From Melastoma dodecandrum (Eukaryota > Streptophyta > Magnoliopsida > Myrtales > Melastomataceae): a DNA stretch of 64,000 bases. The translations under genes and the position numbers were made by a program. This document shows positions 12,401-24,040 of this stretch, piece after piece (position 1 is the stretch's first letter; the number at the start of each line of letters is the position of its first letter). A model generated the notes under the pieces. That model did not search any database, was not told where the DNA came from, and saw only the letters and a program-made list of their open reading frames with translations. The stretch covers positions 62,001-126,000 of the forward strand of contig JARUPY010000054.1 in assembly GCA_029817715.1 (NCBI GenBank), read 5' to 3'.

Positions 12401-13054
12401 CTGGCCGGAAGAGGGAGAGGGGGGGTGTTGTTCGGGTGTGACGCGTCCTCACCGTTAAAAGCCCAGGCGTCAGACTTTGCGTGTGCATGACGTGACGACA
12501 CGTATGCCCGTTACGTTGTCGACGGAGGACGTTAAACTAAACACCATCGCCTTCCTCACGCGTTCACACGGGGGGTGGGGCATCCGACCGATAGCCCTTC
12601 TTCAAATGACGATGACCAATCCAATCCGCAGGCGTTTAGATCCTTACGATAAAAAATAAGCTCTTGAGCTGGGATGGGTAAAGTAGGGAGTTATCCCCGA
12701 TTTCGATGGGTGGGTTCGTGGGGTGATAATTACATTATTTTAAATGGAATTTTTAGATGGATTGGATTTGAATTGTACCACCCCCAAGCTCATCTTTCTC
12801 AGTAATAAATAATTAAAAGAGCTTTCTTCTAGATGGCGGAGGGGCTGAGAGCGACAGGCGGACGGATGGAACTGGAGCCGTTGGATCACACTTCCTTTGT
12901 TTCTTAGATGGAATCTCAAAAGGATAATGACATGGACGCTCTCCTTCAATTAAAAAACGACCGTGTCCTATTTGTCTGAAATTTAATTGGAGGATTTTGT
13001 TTGATACGGGACAAGCTCCACTCCACCATCTTATTTGGTTAAATAGACAAACCT
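9481..13054. other. Long spacer, no gene supported
   Basis: AT-rich at 9600-10200, then mixed sequence with C-rich and G-rich runs (near 10379-10389 and 10712-10726). Open frames here are under 90 codons, of uneven composition, and unfamiliar. I see no RNA gene. Confidence 0.5.
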
Positions 13055-13536
13055 TTTATGTATTAATTTGACAAAATATAAGTTTTTGTCATTAACTTAG
13101 TTTGTTATATAATTTTATCACCAACTTTTATTTTTATTTTGATTTTGGCCAATCATGAATTTCTTCGACATCTCATTCATTCTTCTCGTAATCTACTTTA
13201 TCCGTAATAGTCGCCCCCTAATAAAACATCATCCGATATTCATCGATTTTTCATATTTTTAACAACATCAGCAACTATCGTTAACTTCGGCTTTCAATTC
13301 ACTTGATTTTTCATCAAAATTTTATAATAAAAAAACAAACGAAAGGTTTTAATTTAAAAAAATTTTTTTTTTAGTCGATAAATAAAAATTATCTATTAAG
13401 GTCTTGTTTGGCTTTCGTTAGAAGAAATTTATGGTTGGTCAAAATCAAAATAAAAATAATAGTAGGTGACAAAATTATATAACAAACTAAGTTAATGAAA
13501 AAACAGAAAGTTTATTCAAATTTAATGCCATAAATT
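13055..13536. mobile_element. Foldback / MITE-like element with about 110-bp inverted arms
   Basis: The left arm (about 13055-13166) and right arm (about 13421-13536) are imperfect inverted copies. Shared cores include TTAACTTAGTTTGTTATATA, TTTTTATTTTGATTTTG and AAATTTCTTC, read from the left arm and the reverse complement of the right. The 255-base loop is AT-rich and has no ORF. Total length is about 480 bases. This is the structure of a non-autonomous DNA transposon (MITE) or foldback element. Target duplications are not obvious, so the superfamily is left open. Confidence 0.7.
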
Positions 13537-15316
13537 GATATTTTGCCAATTAATTTTTACAGGCAGACAAACACATCTCATCACGTTCAAATCCGCCCCT
13601 TCCTGATGGTCCCCACACGTTTATTCAGCTTTTCTGTCTCTCTGCGAAATCCCTTTATCATGTTATTTATTCTAAAAGTAATCATTTATTCTAAAAGTAA
13701 TCATTTGTCAGAATTCCTCAATTAAACTTAATGTTCAATTCCTTGTTTTACGTAGTTTCCCTTCTTTCATAATTTCCTTCGATTAAATTTTTTGGGACCC
13801 GGTGCACGTGGTTTTTTTATTTAAAAATATAGTGTTTAAAATTGATAAATATACAACGGCCATGGGCAGATGTCATGTCATTCTTATAATAATTATTTTA
13901 ACGAGAGCATATAAACGAGTTTGTCTCGGCGGTTCAACCTTTTGAGTTTCTCCGGGCTCGGCCGAGTGATAATTCTAACGTCTCAGAGTAAAACTCATAG
14001 CTCGTACTTGCTGTTCTGGGATGTAAATGTTAATTCATAAAGGCAAGATCAGGAAAGTGGGCGATATTTTGTCATTTTAAAAAAATAATCATATAACATA
14101 TTAAGGTATATGTTAGTCGCTCCGCCCACCGGGGGGGGGGGGAATTATGCTTTGCTTTCTTATAAAATTTATTTCTTCAAAACAACTGAGAAACCCTAAA
14201 CCCATGTTAAAATACGAGACATGCAATGAGTAATATGGATAGAATCTAACTCGACGCGTATTTGGGAAGTGTGCCTCCCCCCCCCCCAACCCCAATGTAT
14301 CGATCGATGGATGTTGTCTTACCTTTTCGTTTTACTTACTTTCATCTTGTCGGTCTCGTCGTTGGTTTTGTCAGTACTGTTCTGACTCCGCTGACTTCCC
14401 CCCTTCACCTCCCCCTCCCACGCCCCCACATCGCAATCGATCTTTCTTTTTCTTTTTTTTTTTATTTATTTGGTCCTAATCTGCTTAAATTGTCCACAAC
14501 GTTTTTTCGTGGAGCGTTCGATTTTTGTAACTTCATTCCGATTAATTCGGCATCGATCATAGATGAGTCTGTTAACGAAAATGACTTCGTACGATAAATT
14601 TCGAATTCGAAAGCTTTTTAAGTGAATTCAAACTTCTTATCACTTATAATAACCCTATTTTGATTGTCAACAACGTTATAAAAACCTTTCGATCAGTGCA
14701 CGCATTTTATTTACCGAAATCAAAGGGGCTCGCAACCTTAAATCGTGAAAGAAAAGAAATTGGAACGACGAGAGGGCGACAATCTCCACCGGTCAAAACC
14801 AACACCATCCACCACCCGAACTGGTGGCGGGTTTCTTTGTCTTAACTAAGTTCATAACATATATATATTACAGGAGAGCACGCAACATGCCCAAATCCAA
14901 AGAAAACTTTTAGCTAAGCATACGTTACTACGTTTAGCTAGTCATGTTATTTGCTTCAATTAGTCGTTTTTTTAACTCGATAAAAACTCATTAGTAGCGA
15001 TTGGACTGTCCAAATATTAATCATTCGACAATGCAATTTGGAATACGCTGCACAACATGATGTGGTCGTTTTATATGAAATAAAATTTTGAAGAGAACGG
15101 AGACGTCGGTACTCATGCAACTGACGCGTGTCATGAGGAAAACAACGCGGTTTCTATCTGCCCCTCCTCCCCCGCCCCCACAACACCTACTTATTTATGC
15201 CGTCCCCAGTTTCAGCTCTCTTGTTCGTTCTGCCTGCTTCTCCTCCTCGAATCTCCTTTTCTCCTTCTTACACGGCTTTACTTCAGTCTCCGCCACGTCA
15301 TCACCCGACCGGGCGG
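13537..15316. other. Spacer and VQ gene upstream region
   Basis: Holds a 20-base tandem duplication (TTATTCTAAAAGTAATCATT) at about 13669-13708, G12 at 14131-14142 and C11 at 14277-14287. A pyrimidine-rich leader-like stretch lies at 15160-15300, before the VQ gene. No gene is seen. Confidence 0.5.
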
Positions 15317-16162
15317 ATGATGGCCTTCTCCGACCACCTCACCACCGTCGACCCCTGGACCCTCCGTCCTTCTTCCTTCCTCGACCCCTGGTTCTCCGAC
15401 GCCCTCTCCCACGAAACAGAGACTCTCACCCGCGCCCTCCAGATGTCCCTCTCCTCCTCCTCCCCCTCCCCCTTTGCTGCCTCCGCCGCCACTCCCTCCG
15501 ACACCAACACCAACAACTCTTCCGACACCACCACCCTCATCCCCGACGTCGTCTCCCCCTTCCTCGTCCCAACCCCGGGCCTCCACGCCCCTGCCTTTGG
15601 CTCCAATTCTTCGGAGACCGCGGCTGCGGCGCCTAAGCAGAGGCAGAGGAAAACCGGGGTTTCCTCCGGGAAGGTCACAAAGAGGAAGCCGAGGACCACG
15701 AAGCGGTCGCAGACCACATTCATCACGGCCGACGCCGCTAACTTCCGTCAGATGGTTCAGCAGGTCACTGGGTCCAGGCTCGGCCATCTCCCCACCGCAA
15801 ACCTCGGGCGGATCCTGCGTCCGGAGCCCCACAGGCCCGGTAACCGATTCCCCGTCCCGAGCAGGGGAAACCTCGTCAGCAGCAACGGCGACGACGCCTG
15901 TCTCGCTAGCATCGGCGGTTGCCTGCCTACACTTGACACGTCGGCCTTTTTGCTGGACAGCCACCGCCAACAGGACGACGACCAACACAAACACCACCGT
16001 CAACAACAGGAGCTACAGCAGCTGCAGCAGGAGCAGCAGGGGATGATGGAAATGGTTGGGCAGGTGGGCTCGGTCGATATGGTGTCGTCGCCATCTGCAC
16101 TGGGGGAGGACTTCATGACATACGGCAGCATCCCGACTCTGGAGTCCTGGAATTCCATGTGA
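15317..16162 (+). CDS. VQ-motif protein, single exon
   Basis: The protein has 281 residues from the start MMAFSDHL; an in-frame ATG at 15197 would add 40 residues that look like leader. The VQ motif FRQMVQQVTG sits at residues 143-152, preceded by the basic stretch TKRKPRTTKRSQTTFITAD. The N-terminal half has an acidic/aromatic segment (DPWTLRPSSFLDPWF) and an ETLTRALQ helix, like the AtVQ15 group. The C-terminus is Gln/His-rich, with QQ repeats at about 220-245. VQ proteins are nuclear partners of WRKY factors, and some bind calmodulin through the basic region. This link comes from the family and is not shown here. There is no intron, which is common in VQ genes. The exon is strongly GC-rich, so several long antisense frames are spurious. 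Confidence 0.93.
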   Translation: MMAFSDHLTTVDPWTLRPSSFLDPWFSDALSHETETLTRALQMSLSSSSPSPFAASAATPSDTNTNNSSDTTTLIPDVVSPFLVPTPGLHAPAFGSNSSETAAAAPKQRQRKTGVSSGKVTKRKPRTTKRSQTTFITADAANFRQMVQQVTGSRLGHLPTANLGRILRPEPHRPGNRFPVPSRGNLVSSNGDDACLASIGGCLPTLDTSAFLLDSHRQQDDDQHKHHRQQQELQQLQQEQQGMMEMVGQVGSVDMVSSPSALGEDFMTYGSIPTLESWNSM

Positions 16163-18479
16163 CCCAAGTGACATATGACCGCGACTTGAGCTAGGGGGGG
16201 TTCGTATCTTTGTATTAATTCGGGGGTTTCCTTAATTTCTGATGTTGTTCATCTTCATCATGCGATCGTCGTCGTCGGGATCACTTACTTGGGGCGGGGT
16301 AAAGAATCTTGTGTAACTTTTGCAGCAGCTGATCATATGGGGGGGGGGGGGGTTTAGGACATGGGCGGGTGGGGGGGAGTCAGGGGACACATGTTGATAC
16401 TACTATCATGGGGATCTGGGTCTTCTTGGTCTGTCCGGTGACCATTAATGGTATAAAAAGCTTCCTTTTTCTCAGTTAGCGATGAACACCGGAATTTGGG
16501 AAGAGTTCAATTTCGTACGAGAGAGACACGCAGAGAGCTGTAGGGAGGATGAGACAGATCAAAAGGGTTTGGAAGGCTTTGACTGTAAGGATAGAGAGTG
16601 TGGAAGAAGACGGAGAAGAGACGTGATGTGGGCGATGTCCGAGACAAGGGTTCGATTCGCCCTCCTGACGTAGTCCATTACGTCAGCATGACAGCGCTAG
16701 TGCGTCAACCCCCCCCAAACAAAAACTCAGATCGGAACCGCAGGCGGCTTCATTCAATCTTCACCATAACCCTCGTTTCCTCTTCTGCAGTGATCACCTA
16801 AGTTCTGCGCCTATGGCCGTCAGTACCCCCCCTCCCCCACAAAGAACATTGCATAATTATGGACATATTTATTGCCTACCCCCAAGGGACATAATTGTCC
16901 GACCCAATTGCAAAATCATTCGAGGTGGCAGGCATTTACTTAAAATCTTATGACCGAGTCCACGTGATGGGGCAATCACGTAAAAAGATTATACATCATA
17001 TCTTAATTTTATTCTACCATAAGTCAAATGGGTCATCCGGGGGAGGATATTTATTCCATTTAAAAAAAAAGAGAGAGAGAGCCTAAAATTATTTCGTTGA
17101 CTCGGAGGAGTCCAACCATGGATTCCATCATATCTTCTATCTAATAACCAAACCCCAAAACAATAACAACAATAATAAATTCGTGTTAACTTGTTCACCC
17201 GAATTAATTAATGTCGCCAATTATCATGTTGTTGTTCATGTGATATATTCTAATCAAACGTAATTATATTGAGGGATCCTCCCTCCTCAACTCTTTGTGG
17301 GGCAAGTTCTCCCTCCTGCATGAAGTTTCTTTTATGTATAAAAATGGCGTTTTTGACGTGCCCTTATGTCGTACCACTAAAATATTTCGGATTCCTAAAA
17401 TTAGGTATGCTTATGATATGGGCTTTGGATTGTGTAAGTTATTTTATTGATAGTGATTTTTTTATACCAAAAGGTTTGGTGGCATGGCAAAAAAAAAAAA
17501 AAATTTATGTGTCAAAATTTTAATTTGAGTTGGTGGCGATGACATGCTGGGTATCAATGATGCCCTTTGGAAAGAGGGCGACGACGAGACAAGATGAGGT
17601 TTCGGACAGCAACGTGGGGCCGGGCGGGGCGGGGCCTTCTCGACGTCTTTACCGTTCTGTAAATAAATAAATATATAAAGAAGAAGACGAAGAAGAAGAA
17701 TTTTTGTTGAGGGAGGGAGGGTGGTGATGGTGAAGGGACGCGTGACGTGTGCTCTGACGTAAGCAACGCCATTCATGCCCTTCCCTTTTTTTTTTGGGCT
17801 TCTCTTTACATCTCCTAAAATTTTCTTAAAAATATACATATAAAAAAAAAAAACATAAAAGCAAATCTCTCCTATGCACCCACGACGGAATAATGAATGG
17901 ATCGATGCTTTTGTTTATTCAATGTAGTTAAATCATAGGCCTAATCTTCATGCCGAGTAGCATGTAGTTGGTACATAGAAAAGAAAGTCAAAGGAAAGGA
18001 CCTGTGTCGATGAGGGGAGTTGACACGATCATTTGGTTAAATAATTTATCTTAAACCCCCGGGAGGGGATGAGGATCATATCATTTGAAAATTGAAAATA
18101 CTAATAATCAGGTTATTTTCTAGATATTAAATCTGCTACTTTGTGATGGTTTGAATTGGTCAACAATCTTCTTCGAGCTTCTCTGCCTCTTTTTTTTTTG
18201 TCGAATTTATTTATTTTTAATAAGTTTTTTTTTTAAGTAAATGCTTATTAAAAATGATGGGTGCTTATTCCTGTTTTATAGTTACGCACCTACCCATCGT
18301 AATCACCGACCTGCTCCCATTATTATGATTTTCCCCAATTCTAGATTTAGACAATCACGTTTAGAATTGATCTTCCATTTCATTCCGATTGAGTTGCCAT
18401 ACAAATGACCACAATCACCCTCAATGTTTGGGGGTGAAGCAGCCCACAAGGACGCACGTTAAGGGCCCTTGTCTTTTGA
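16163..18479. other. Spacer downstream of the VQ gene
   Basis: The VQ 3' region comes first, with G14 at 16339-16352, then AT-rich DNA with poly-A/T runs. No coding region or RNA gene is supported. The right end is the 3' flank of the PORR gene. Confidence 0.5.
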
Positions 18480-19778
18480 CTAGAGCTCATCACCCTTGCT
18501 CTTTCTCAATCGATTCAAAATGGGAACGGCCCATTCACCGTCCCTACCCCGAGGACTCTCAGCGACGCCCCCCGTGTCATGGACTTCATCGCCGGATTCC
18601 TCGCAACCCGACAATCCTTTCGTATTACGGCGACCCGAAGAGATCAACTCCAGCATCTTACTCCTAACTGCGTACACCGGGCCAGGGTCGAGCAGGCACC
18701 CCTTGTCGTAAGCTTCCCTTAGGAACACCGTCAGGACGCTCCTCTTGGTGGAGACGTAGAATATCCCCGGGTGCTTCAGGAGCAGTTCTTGTATATTGAT
18801 CGGGAATGCTAAGTCCCTCCTGAAGTGAGCTAACCTCTCCACCGCGATCCTCTTCTCGACCGTCAGGCTCAACAGCTCGTGCAATATCCCAACCACCCGT
18901 TTCTCGAACCGTGCTACCGCGCCACGGCTATGCGACCGCTCCCCCTCCTCCACCTTCTCGTAGGGCTTCTCATAAGGAAGCATCTGCCAGTTCCTAAGCT
19001 TCTCCTTAAACCCTGCCACGATCCTAAACCCCGTGGGAAACCCAATTGGGAATGCGAACCGCGTCTCGTTCTCGCTCAACCACTTCTCCCTGTACTCCCT
19101 CTCCCTCCATTCCTCAACCTTCGCCGTGCCAAACTCCTCGTCATCCCTTGGCACCAACTCCACGACCTCCAAATCAACCAACCTGAAGTAATCCCCATAC
19201 TTCACCAACACTGAATCCCGAAAATCTTCCGGCAAGCCCAGATCGCGCCGAATCAATCTCAATGCATGAACTCGCAACCTCCCAGTAACGGACATCATCA
19301 GGAGCTTCCTAACCCTCATCACCCCATCCAATTCCGACTCCCGAATTGCAACCCTCTCCTCCTCGATCAAATCACGCATCCTAGCCCTAACCGTACAGCA
19401 AAGGTTCCGCCTTTTCGGGTGCGGGAACATCCAGAAGACGTGAGGGTACTTGCGGATGAACCGCGTGACCTCGATGTTGAGCCCGATGATGTTCTTCCAT
19501 CGGGACATTCTCTGGAGCGAGACGAACGGGCCGCGGCGGGCGGACATGAGGGAGTGGACTCGGAGGACGTCGTCGAGGGCGTTGAGGCGGGTCATGAGCT
19601 TGTCGAGCTTGGAGTCCATAGTTCGGTCCTCCAACCGGGTTCGGGCGGTGTCGGCGGGCTTCTTCCATCGCCTCTGGGCGGCGGAATTGAAAGGGCCGAA
19701 GGGAAATCGAGATGGGTGCGACTTCGATGAGCATACTGCGAAGGCTAGTCTCGTGTGGGAATGGATTCTGCCGATCAT
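18480..19778 (-). CDS. PORR-domain organelle RNA-binding protein (WTF9-like)
   Basis: A single exon of 432 residues. Start is the ATG at 19778 (MIGRIHSHTRLAF); an upstream TTG is not used. The N-terminus is Arg/Ser-rich and low in acidic residues (FAVCSSKSHPSRFPF), fitting an organelle targeting peptide. The PORR domain starts near residue 55 with LDKLMTRLNALDDVLRVHSL. Family hallmarks follow: IGLNIEVTRFIRKYPHVFWM, LRVHALRLIRRDLGLPEDF, YGDYFRLVD, NWQMLPYEKPYEK and HPGIFYVSTKRSVLTVFLRE. PORR proteins bind group II introns in mitochondria or plastids and help splice them. The overall layout is closest to the WTF9/RPD1 type. The C-terminal tail after SSGRRN is low-complexity and acidic or charged. 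Which organelle is unresolved. Confidence 0.9.
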   Translation of the reverse strand: MIGRIHSHTRLAFAVCSSKSHPSRFPFGPFNSAAQRRWKKPADTARTRLEDRTMDSKLDKLMTRLNALDDVLRVHSLMSARRGPFVSLQRMSRWKNIIGLNIEVTRFIRKYPHVFWMFPHPKRRNLCCTVRARMRDLIEEERVAIRESELDGVMRVRKLLMMSVTGRLRVHALRLIRRDLGLPEDFRDSVLVKYGDYFRLVDLEVVELVPRDDEEFGTAKVEEWREREYREKWLSENETRFAFPIGFPTGFRIVAGFKEKLRNWQMLPYEKPYEKVEEGERSHSRGAVARFEKRVVGILHELLSLTVEKRIAVERLAHFRRDLAFPINIQELLLKHPGIFYVSTKRSVLTVFLREAYDKGCLLDPGPVYAVRSKMLELISSGRRNTKGLSGCEESGDEVHDTGGVAESPRGRDGEWAVPILNRLRKSKGDEL

Positions 19779-20916
19779 GGCCAATGAGACGGCAGAAAGA
19801 AAGGGAAGCGACCGCTATAACTTTGGACCTTCTGGCAGCGTTTATGGGCCTGAGTGCCTGCCTGATTTGATCAATTGCCCACCTATTATACAACACAGAT
19901 GATTGATTAGGAAGTTTACGGGACAATGACGAGGCTCGGTGCCCATTGTCAACATATACTTGAATGAGGTTGTTGGACAGTGTCCCTGAGTCAGAGTGCA
20001 TGAACAATGATGAACGTTGGTACGTTTGTCGATATTTGACGGATCAAGTGAGAGTTCCAGTCGGTACTAGATAAGTTAGCTGGGTCCTCAGACGCGGATA
20101 CTTGAGGGATGTTCGTGGGTCCTATGAGCATTGTTCGTGAAGAGAACACGGACGAATGCGGACTCGAAGAGGAGAGTTTTATGAAAGGGCATGATCGTGA
20201 AGAGATACGAGCAGACTAATGAGGTATTAGACGTATCTCTTGGTGAAGGTTTTAAGTGATAGGACCAACGCTTAGTGAACAACCACAACCCAATAAGAAG
20301 GCTTGTAAAAGGGCGTAAACTAAGTAAACGAGTTATATATTTCTTAGTTCTAATAAATGTTAAATTTTCTCAAAATGGAACGCTAAATAAGAAAACAAAA
20401 GGCTTTCATGTTGTGTGAATAAGGCTTGTCGTGCTAAAGTGCGAGTGCGACGCCGCATAGGAGAGACTATTTGTGGGTGGTCGCTTTACCCGTGTGACAA
20501 TTACTTCCATGAACCCAGCGTATGTTATAATAGCGACTGCGAGATAGCGTCAAAAGCAGCTGGATATACGACATGCATGACGAGACTAATAAGTTTGTCC
20601 ACAGTTTGAAAGCACAATCGGGGGCTTGAACTTTGGCCTCTCATTTCACAGCAAGGTGGTTAGAGGAGGCTGTCTTCTGATACATCTTCATGGGATAAGT
20701 CGAATGGACCAGTTTTGGGATTATTATTGATATTCTTCCGTCCGTCATGGGCAGCTACAAGAAAACTGATCAGTGTCATTCTGTTCTGTCAGAAACAAAG
20801 AATAATGATCTGCAAACTGGGAGAAACGCAATAATGAAGTGGGCGAGCAAGAAAGGAACTGTTCAGAGCAGCGGCGTCGATATTTTTTGTAAGAGCACCA
20901 TGCGGTTCGTACCCAC
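19779..20916. other. Spacer between PORR and Mpv17-like genes
   Basis: Promoter side of the PORR gene and 3' flank of the Mpv17-like gene. No reading frame, repeat or RNA gene that I can support. Confidence 0.5.
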
Positions 20917-22495
20917 CTATTTCGGAATAACCTGTTTATGAGCCAGGAATGACAGAATCACATTCCAAACCAACGCAATGACATTTGCTGTGAGCACCTG
21001 AAAATTAAAAGCCATAAGAGTCACTCCAACTGGAGGTGAGAATATTACTCATCTTCACGTCTCTGTGATCCACACATAAAATGAAAGGGAGAACTCCAGT
21101 TATATACACGTCAAACAGTGGAAGCTTGACCTGAAACTGCTGCGGAACAAATCGAAAATTAAGGAACTGAAAGGGGATCCACAGCTTCCAGTTCGCAAGC
21201 ACAGCTGGAAACCATTCCTAAAAGAAATTAAGAGCAATTTATAACTAGCCAACCTGCAAAAAATCCCAACATAACCAGAGTGAAACATTACCTGGCGGAG
21301 CTTCAGGAGAACTTCTGAAGGCCTTCCTTCTAGTGTCACCAAGGCAGATAGAAAAACTCCGATGAATATGGGCGAAAAGATGAACTGCAGACAAGGCGAT
21401 TAACTCAACACAGTAAACTATAGTGAACACATTCTTGCTATTCAATGAACTTCACTTTCAGCAACCTGATCAACAATAAGTCGCATCAATGCGCCTGATG
21501 CGCCAGGTACTGTAATCAACCTGCTCAGGTTCAGGTACCTAAATTATCCACTGTAAGTTAGAACTCAAGAAAGCAAGTCATGTGTGACATAATGTACATG
21601 CAGTGAATCAATTTGAGAACATACCAGAAGTGAAGAGTCGGGCCAACTAATACCATTCCCAAAAAGGTAAACATAAAACTTCTCTTCAAGTCAAAAGAAG
21701 ATGCTCGATCAATCACAAGCTGGGACAGTAGACATGTAGACTCGGTTAATTCCAAGAAATCTGACAGCAAAACTATATATATAAAGACGTCTATACATAT
21801 AAAAACCATCAAGAAAAAGATGATAGTACATACAAAATTATATTTGATCAGATTTCAGCATAACAAACACAATTAGGAAAAGGACAAAGCATCCAGAGTA
21901 TTAAAACTTTGATGATTTCTCGAAGCTACATTCCAAAACAGAAGTTCTCATAGGAAGCAGTTTTTAGCCTGCTTCTCTACTAATTATGCAGCCAATTGTT
22001 TGACCAGAGTCTTATAATCATTTGGCAGCTACAATTTTCCCAACCTCAGAGATAAACACAAGGAACCTTTACCTGACAGATAAAGTCTCCGAGAAAATTC
22101 AGCAACGCAGAAGTAACCGATTTGGTTATCACCGGATACTTTTCCAGGATGAAAAGATACCTGCAACAGTATATTCAGTCTCACGATTCAGGGAATGCGA
22201 TGCAAAACAAGAATGGGCCTACAATGAGAAGCACAAAATTCCAATACCAGCTCGATCGAACAGTACATATCATGGATGTAAAGACAAGCGCTAGGATGGC
22301 GAGTTCCTAAGAAAAACACGAAGCGAAAACACTCATGACGGGAAAGATGCTTATGTAGTTATACCACGACAGCAAGGTCCAGTTACTCCCATTACTTCCA
22401 CCACAAGCATCATCACCGCCTCCACCGAAATTCCCATCGCCATTACCCGAATAGCTTCTGCCATCAGACGCCGCCAAAAGGCGTGAATTCTCCAT
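20917..22495 (-). CDS. Mpv17/PMP22 family membrane protein
   Basis: Seven exons: 22365-22495, 22073-22160, 21625-21719, 21466-21538, 21292-21384, 21131-21217 and 20917-20997. They sum to exactly 216 codons (215 residues), and every junction is GT-AG. The N-terminal 35 residues are Gly/Ser-rich (FGGGGDDACGGSNGS), then the family core starts at SWYLFILEKYPVITKS. Other hallmarks are ALLNFLGDFICQ, FMFTFLGMVLVGPTLHFWY, TVPGASGALMRLIVDQ, FSPIFIGVFLSALVTLEG and ANWKLWIPFQFLNFRFVP. The tail is NVILSFLAHKQVIPK. Four hydrophobic segments fit the family's four-helix topology. Members sit in the inner mitochondrial or peroxisomal membrane and are linked to channel or metabolite-flux roles; the substrate is not known from sequence. 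The gene is intact. Confidence 0.93.
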
Positions 22496-22867
22496 GATAG
22501 GGTTCTCTGACGCCGAATCTCTCGAAAATACATTTCATAACCCTATTTATCCGTACCGAGCATGCGGGGTTCGATTGTTCTGGCTAAATGAAGAAACTTT
22601 CGCCCTTGATGGGCTCGTGATGCCGAAACATGGGGGAATAGGCAAGGCAAGAAACCGAGGCATTCGGCGCAGGGAACCATTTCCTGTTGGGCCCGCCACA
22701 ACCCGGATAGGGAAAATGAAAGAATAGGGCTTCTCGGTGCGGTTTGTTTTTGCCTGTTCTGTCGTTGTAAGAAGACATCGTCCTTGGTGTGGGAAAAGAA
22801 ATTTGAACTTGAAGATCAGCAAGTGGCGGGACTTGTTAAGTCTTTTAATCCGCGACCCTGTTGTTGC
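22496..22867. promoter_or_regulatory. Divergent promoter interval (372 bp)
   Basis: The Mpv17-like ATG (22495, minus) and the unidentified plus-strand ATG (22868) point away from each other across 372 bases. That is short enough to be a shared promoter. I see no clear TATA box. Confidence 0.4.
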
Positions 22868-23878
22868 ATGGGTGTGGTGAGCGCTGCTTCCGTACTCAAC
22901 CAGCTCCTCGCCAAGAAGATCATCCCTTCCAACATCCCTAACGACGGACGATCCCTGACGCCGGCCATCCTATCCTCCCTGCGGAAGGACGACCTGAAAC
23001 GGGCTGTCTCGCTTCTCTTTGTTGCGTGATAAAGGGTAGAAGGTCCTCAGCATTGCCACCCCTCGTTCCCTCGGCGACGCCTTCGCCAAGCTGGTCCCTG
23101 GCGACCCCTCGCCAGCCGACTCCGCCATCGGCAGCCGTGTCTTCCTTGTTCAGCAGCTCTCCTTAAGAACGGCATTCCCTTCGGGATTGTTTTCTTTAGG
23201 TCTCCTAATTTCGCCCATGCTCCGATTCCTTCTGCTTTAAGTCCCTTGGCACCCGCCCGGAATTCGCCAACTGGTGGCTTGGTGTAGTGGGTCAGTTCTG
23301 GCCTGCAAATTTGATCAAATATACTAAAGGGAAGATTCCTAAGGTCGAGGAAGGGGCACTTTTGGCTGTAAGAGATGTGGGAAAGCTTATCATGGACAAG
23401 TCAATTTATTTTGATGGATTGATCTTCCGGTTAGAGTTGTCATCCTCGACATATGTTGTTGTCAGCACTGAAAATAATGGTGATAAGACGAACAGCCAGA
23501 AGAAGCTCATGTTCTTTAGTCGGGTTTCTAATCATGACATTTTCATGGTGCGTTGTCTGTCTTGTTCAGTGATGGCAAAAGCAAAAACTGGAATGCTCCG
23601 GAATCGATATCTACAGACCTTTTGTTCCAGGTGACAGAAGATGGATTTATTTATCGTTTCGACATCATGGTGAATGTTATTTCAAAGGTTGCTCTGAAGT
23701 TTTTATATGTGGCAATAGGATCTTGCATTACAACTTGCATCCAGGTGTCTTATTGGAAGGACACCAGGAAAAGAAAAAGACAGGTGCCAAGAATCATAAG
23801 CTTGTATTTGAGGACACCGATGAGGCAAGAAATCGGGTTCCTCGACCAGGAAGTGAGCACAGGGGAAATTAGCCATTA
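22868..23878 (+). pseudogene. Unidentified protein gene with broken frames
   Basis: I do not recognise this gene. Coding-like pieces follow each other on the plus strand in changing frames. They are MGVVSAASVLNQLLAKK...LKRAVSLLFV (22868-23025), KVLSIATPRSLGDAFAKLVP (from about 23050), GIPFGIVFFRSPNFAHAPIP (from about 23171) and a long piece with GQFWPANLIKYTKGKIPKVE and LIMDKSIYFDGLIFRLE (23287-23550). Then comes GKSKNWNAPESISTDLLFQ, and last a frame with HHGECYFKGCSEVFICGN and LHYNLHPGVLLEGHQE (to about 23870). GC-rich wobble positions in the first part suggest genuine coding origin. Frame changes without plausible introns near 23030, 23165 and 23280 suggest a pseudogene or base-level errors. 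Confidence 0.45.
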
Positions 23879-24040
23879 GTGCAAAAGTCAAAAGTTGCCT
23901 TCAGCTCGTTGCTATGTTCAGAGGAGGCTTTGCTCTTGCAGTAACTAAGATGTGGCATTCATTAGATCGCTGTCTAGATCATTTAGCACCTTATTTATTG
24001 GAACTGAACAAGCTGATCCTTTCATCTTACTGAGATTTCA
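23879..24040. other. 3' flank between convergent genes
   Basis: Short interval between the 3' end of the unidentified gene (+) and the GH51 stop codon (-). The two transcripts probably overlap here. Confidence 0.4.

Noticed and set aside
14262..14597. 111-codon plus-strand frame
   Set aside because: Starts in a C11 run, low-complexity Leu/Pro/Phe content, no family resemblance.
15278..16006. 242-codon minus-strand frame
   Set aside because: Lies antisense to the GC-rich VQ exon; low-complexity Gly/Val/Arg content is a product of GC bias. The plus strand has the VQ motif.
15474..16046. 190-codon plus-strand frame overlapping VQ
   Set aside because: Pro/Thr/Ser repeats from an alternative frame of the same GC-rich exon; no domain.
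16640..16680. GGTTCGATTCG, another tRNA B-box look-alike
   Set aside because: No A box at the right distance and no cloverleaf pairing.
19266..19730. 154-codon plus-strand frame
   Set aside because: Antisense of the PORR gene, which has clear family motifs on the minus strand.
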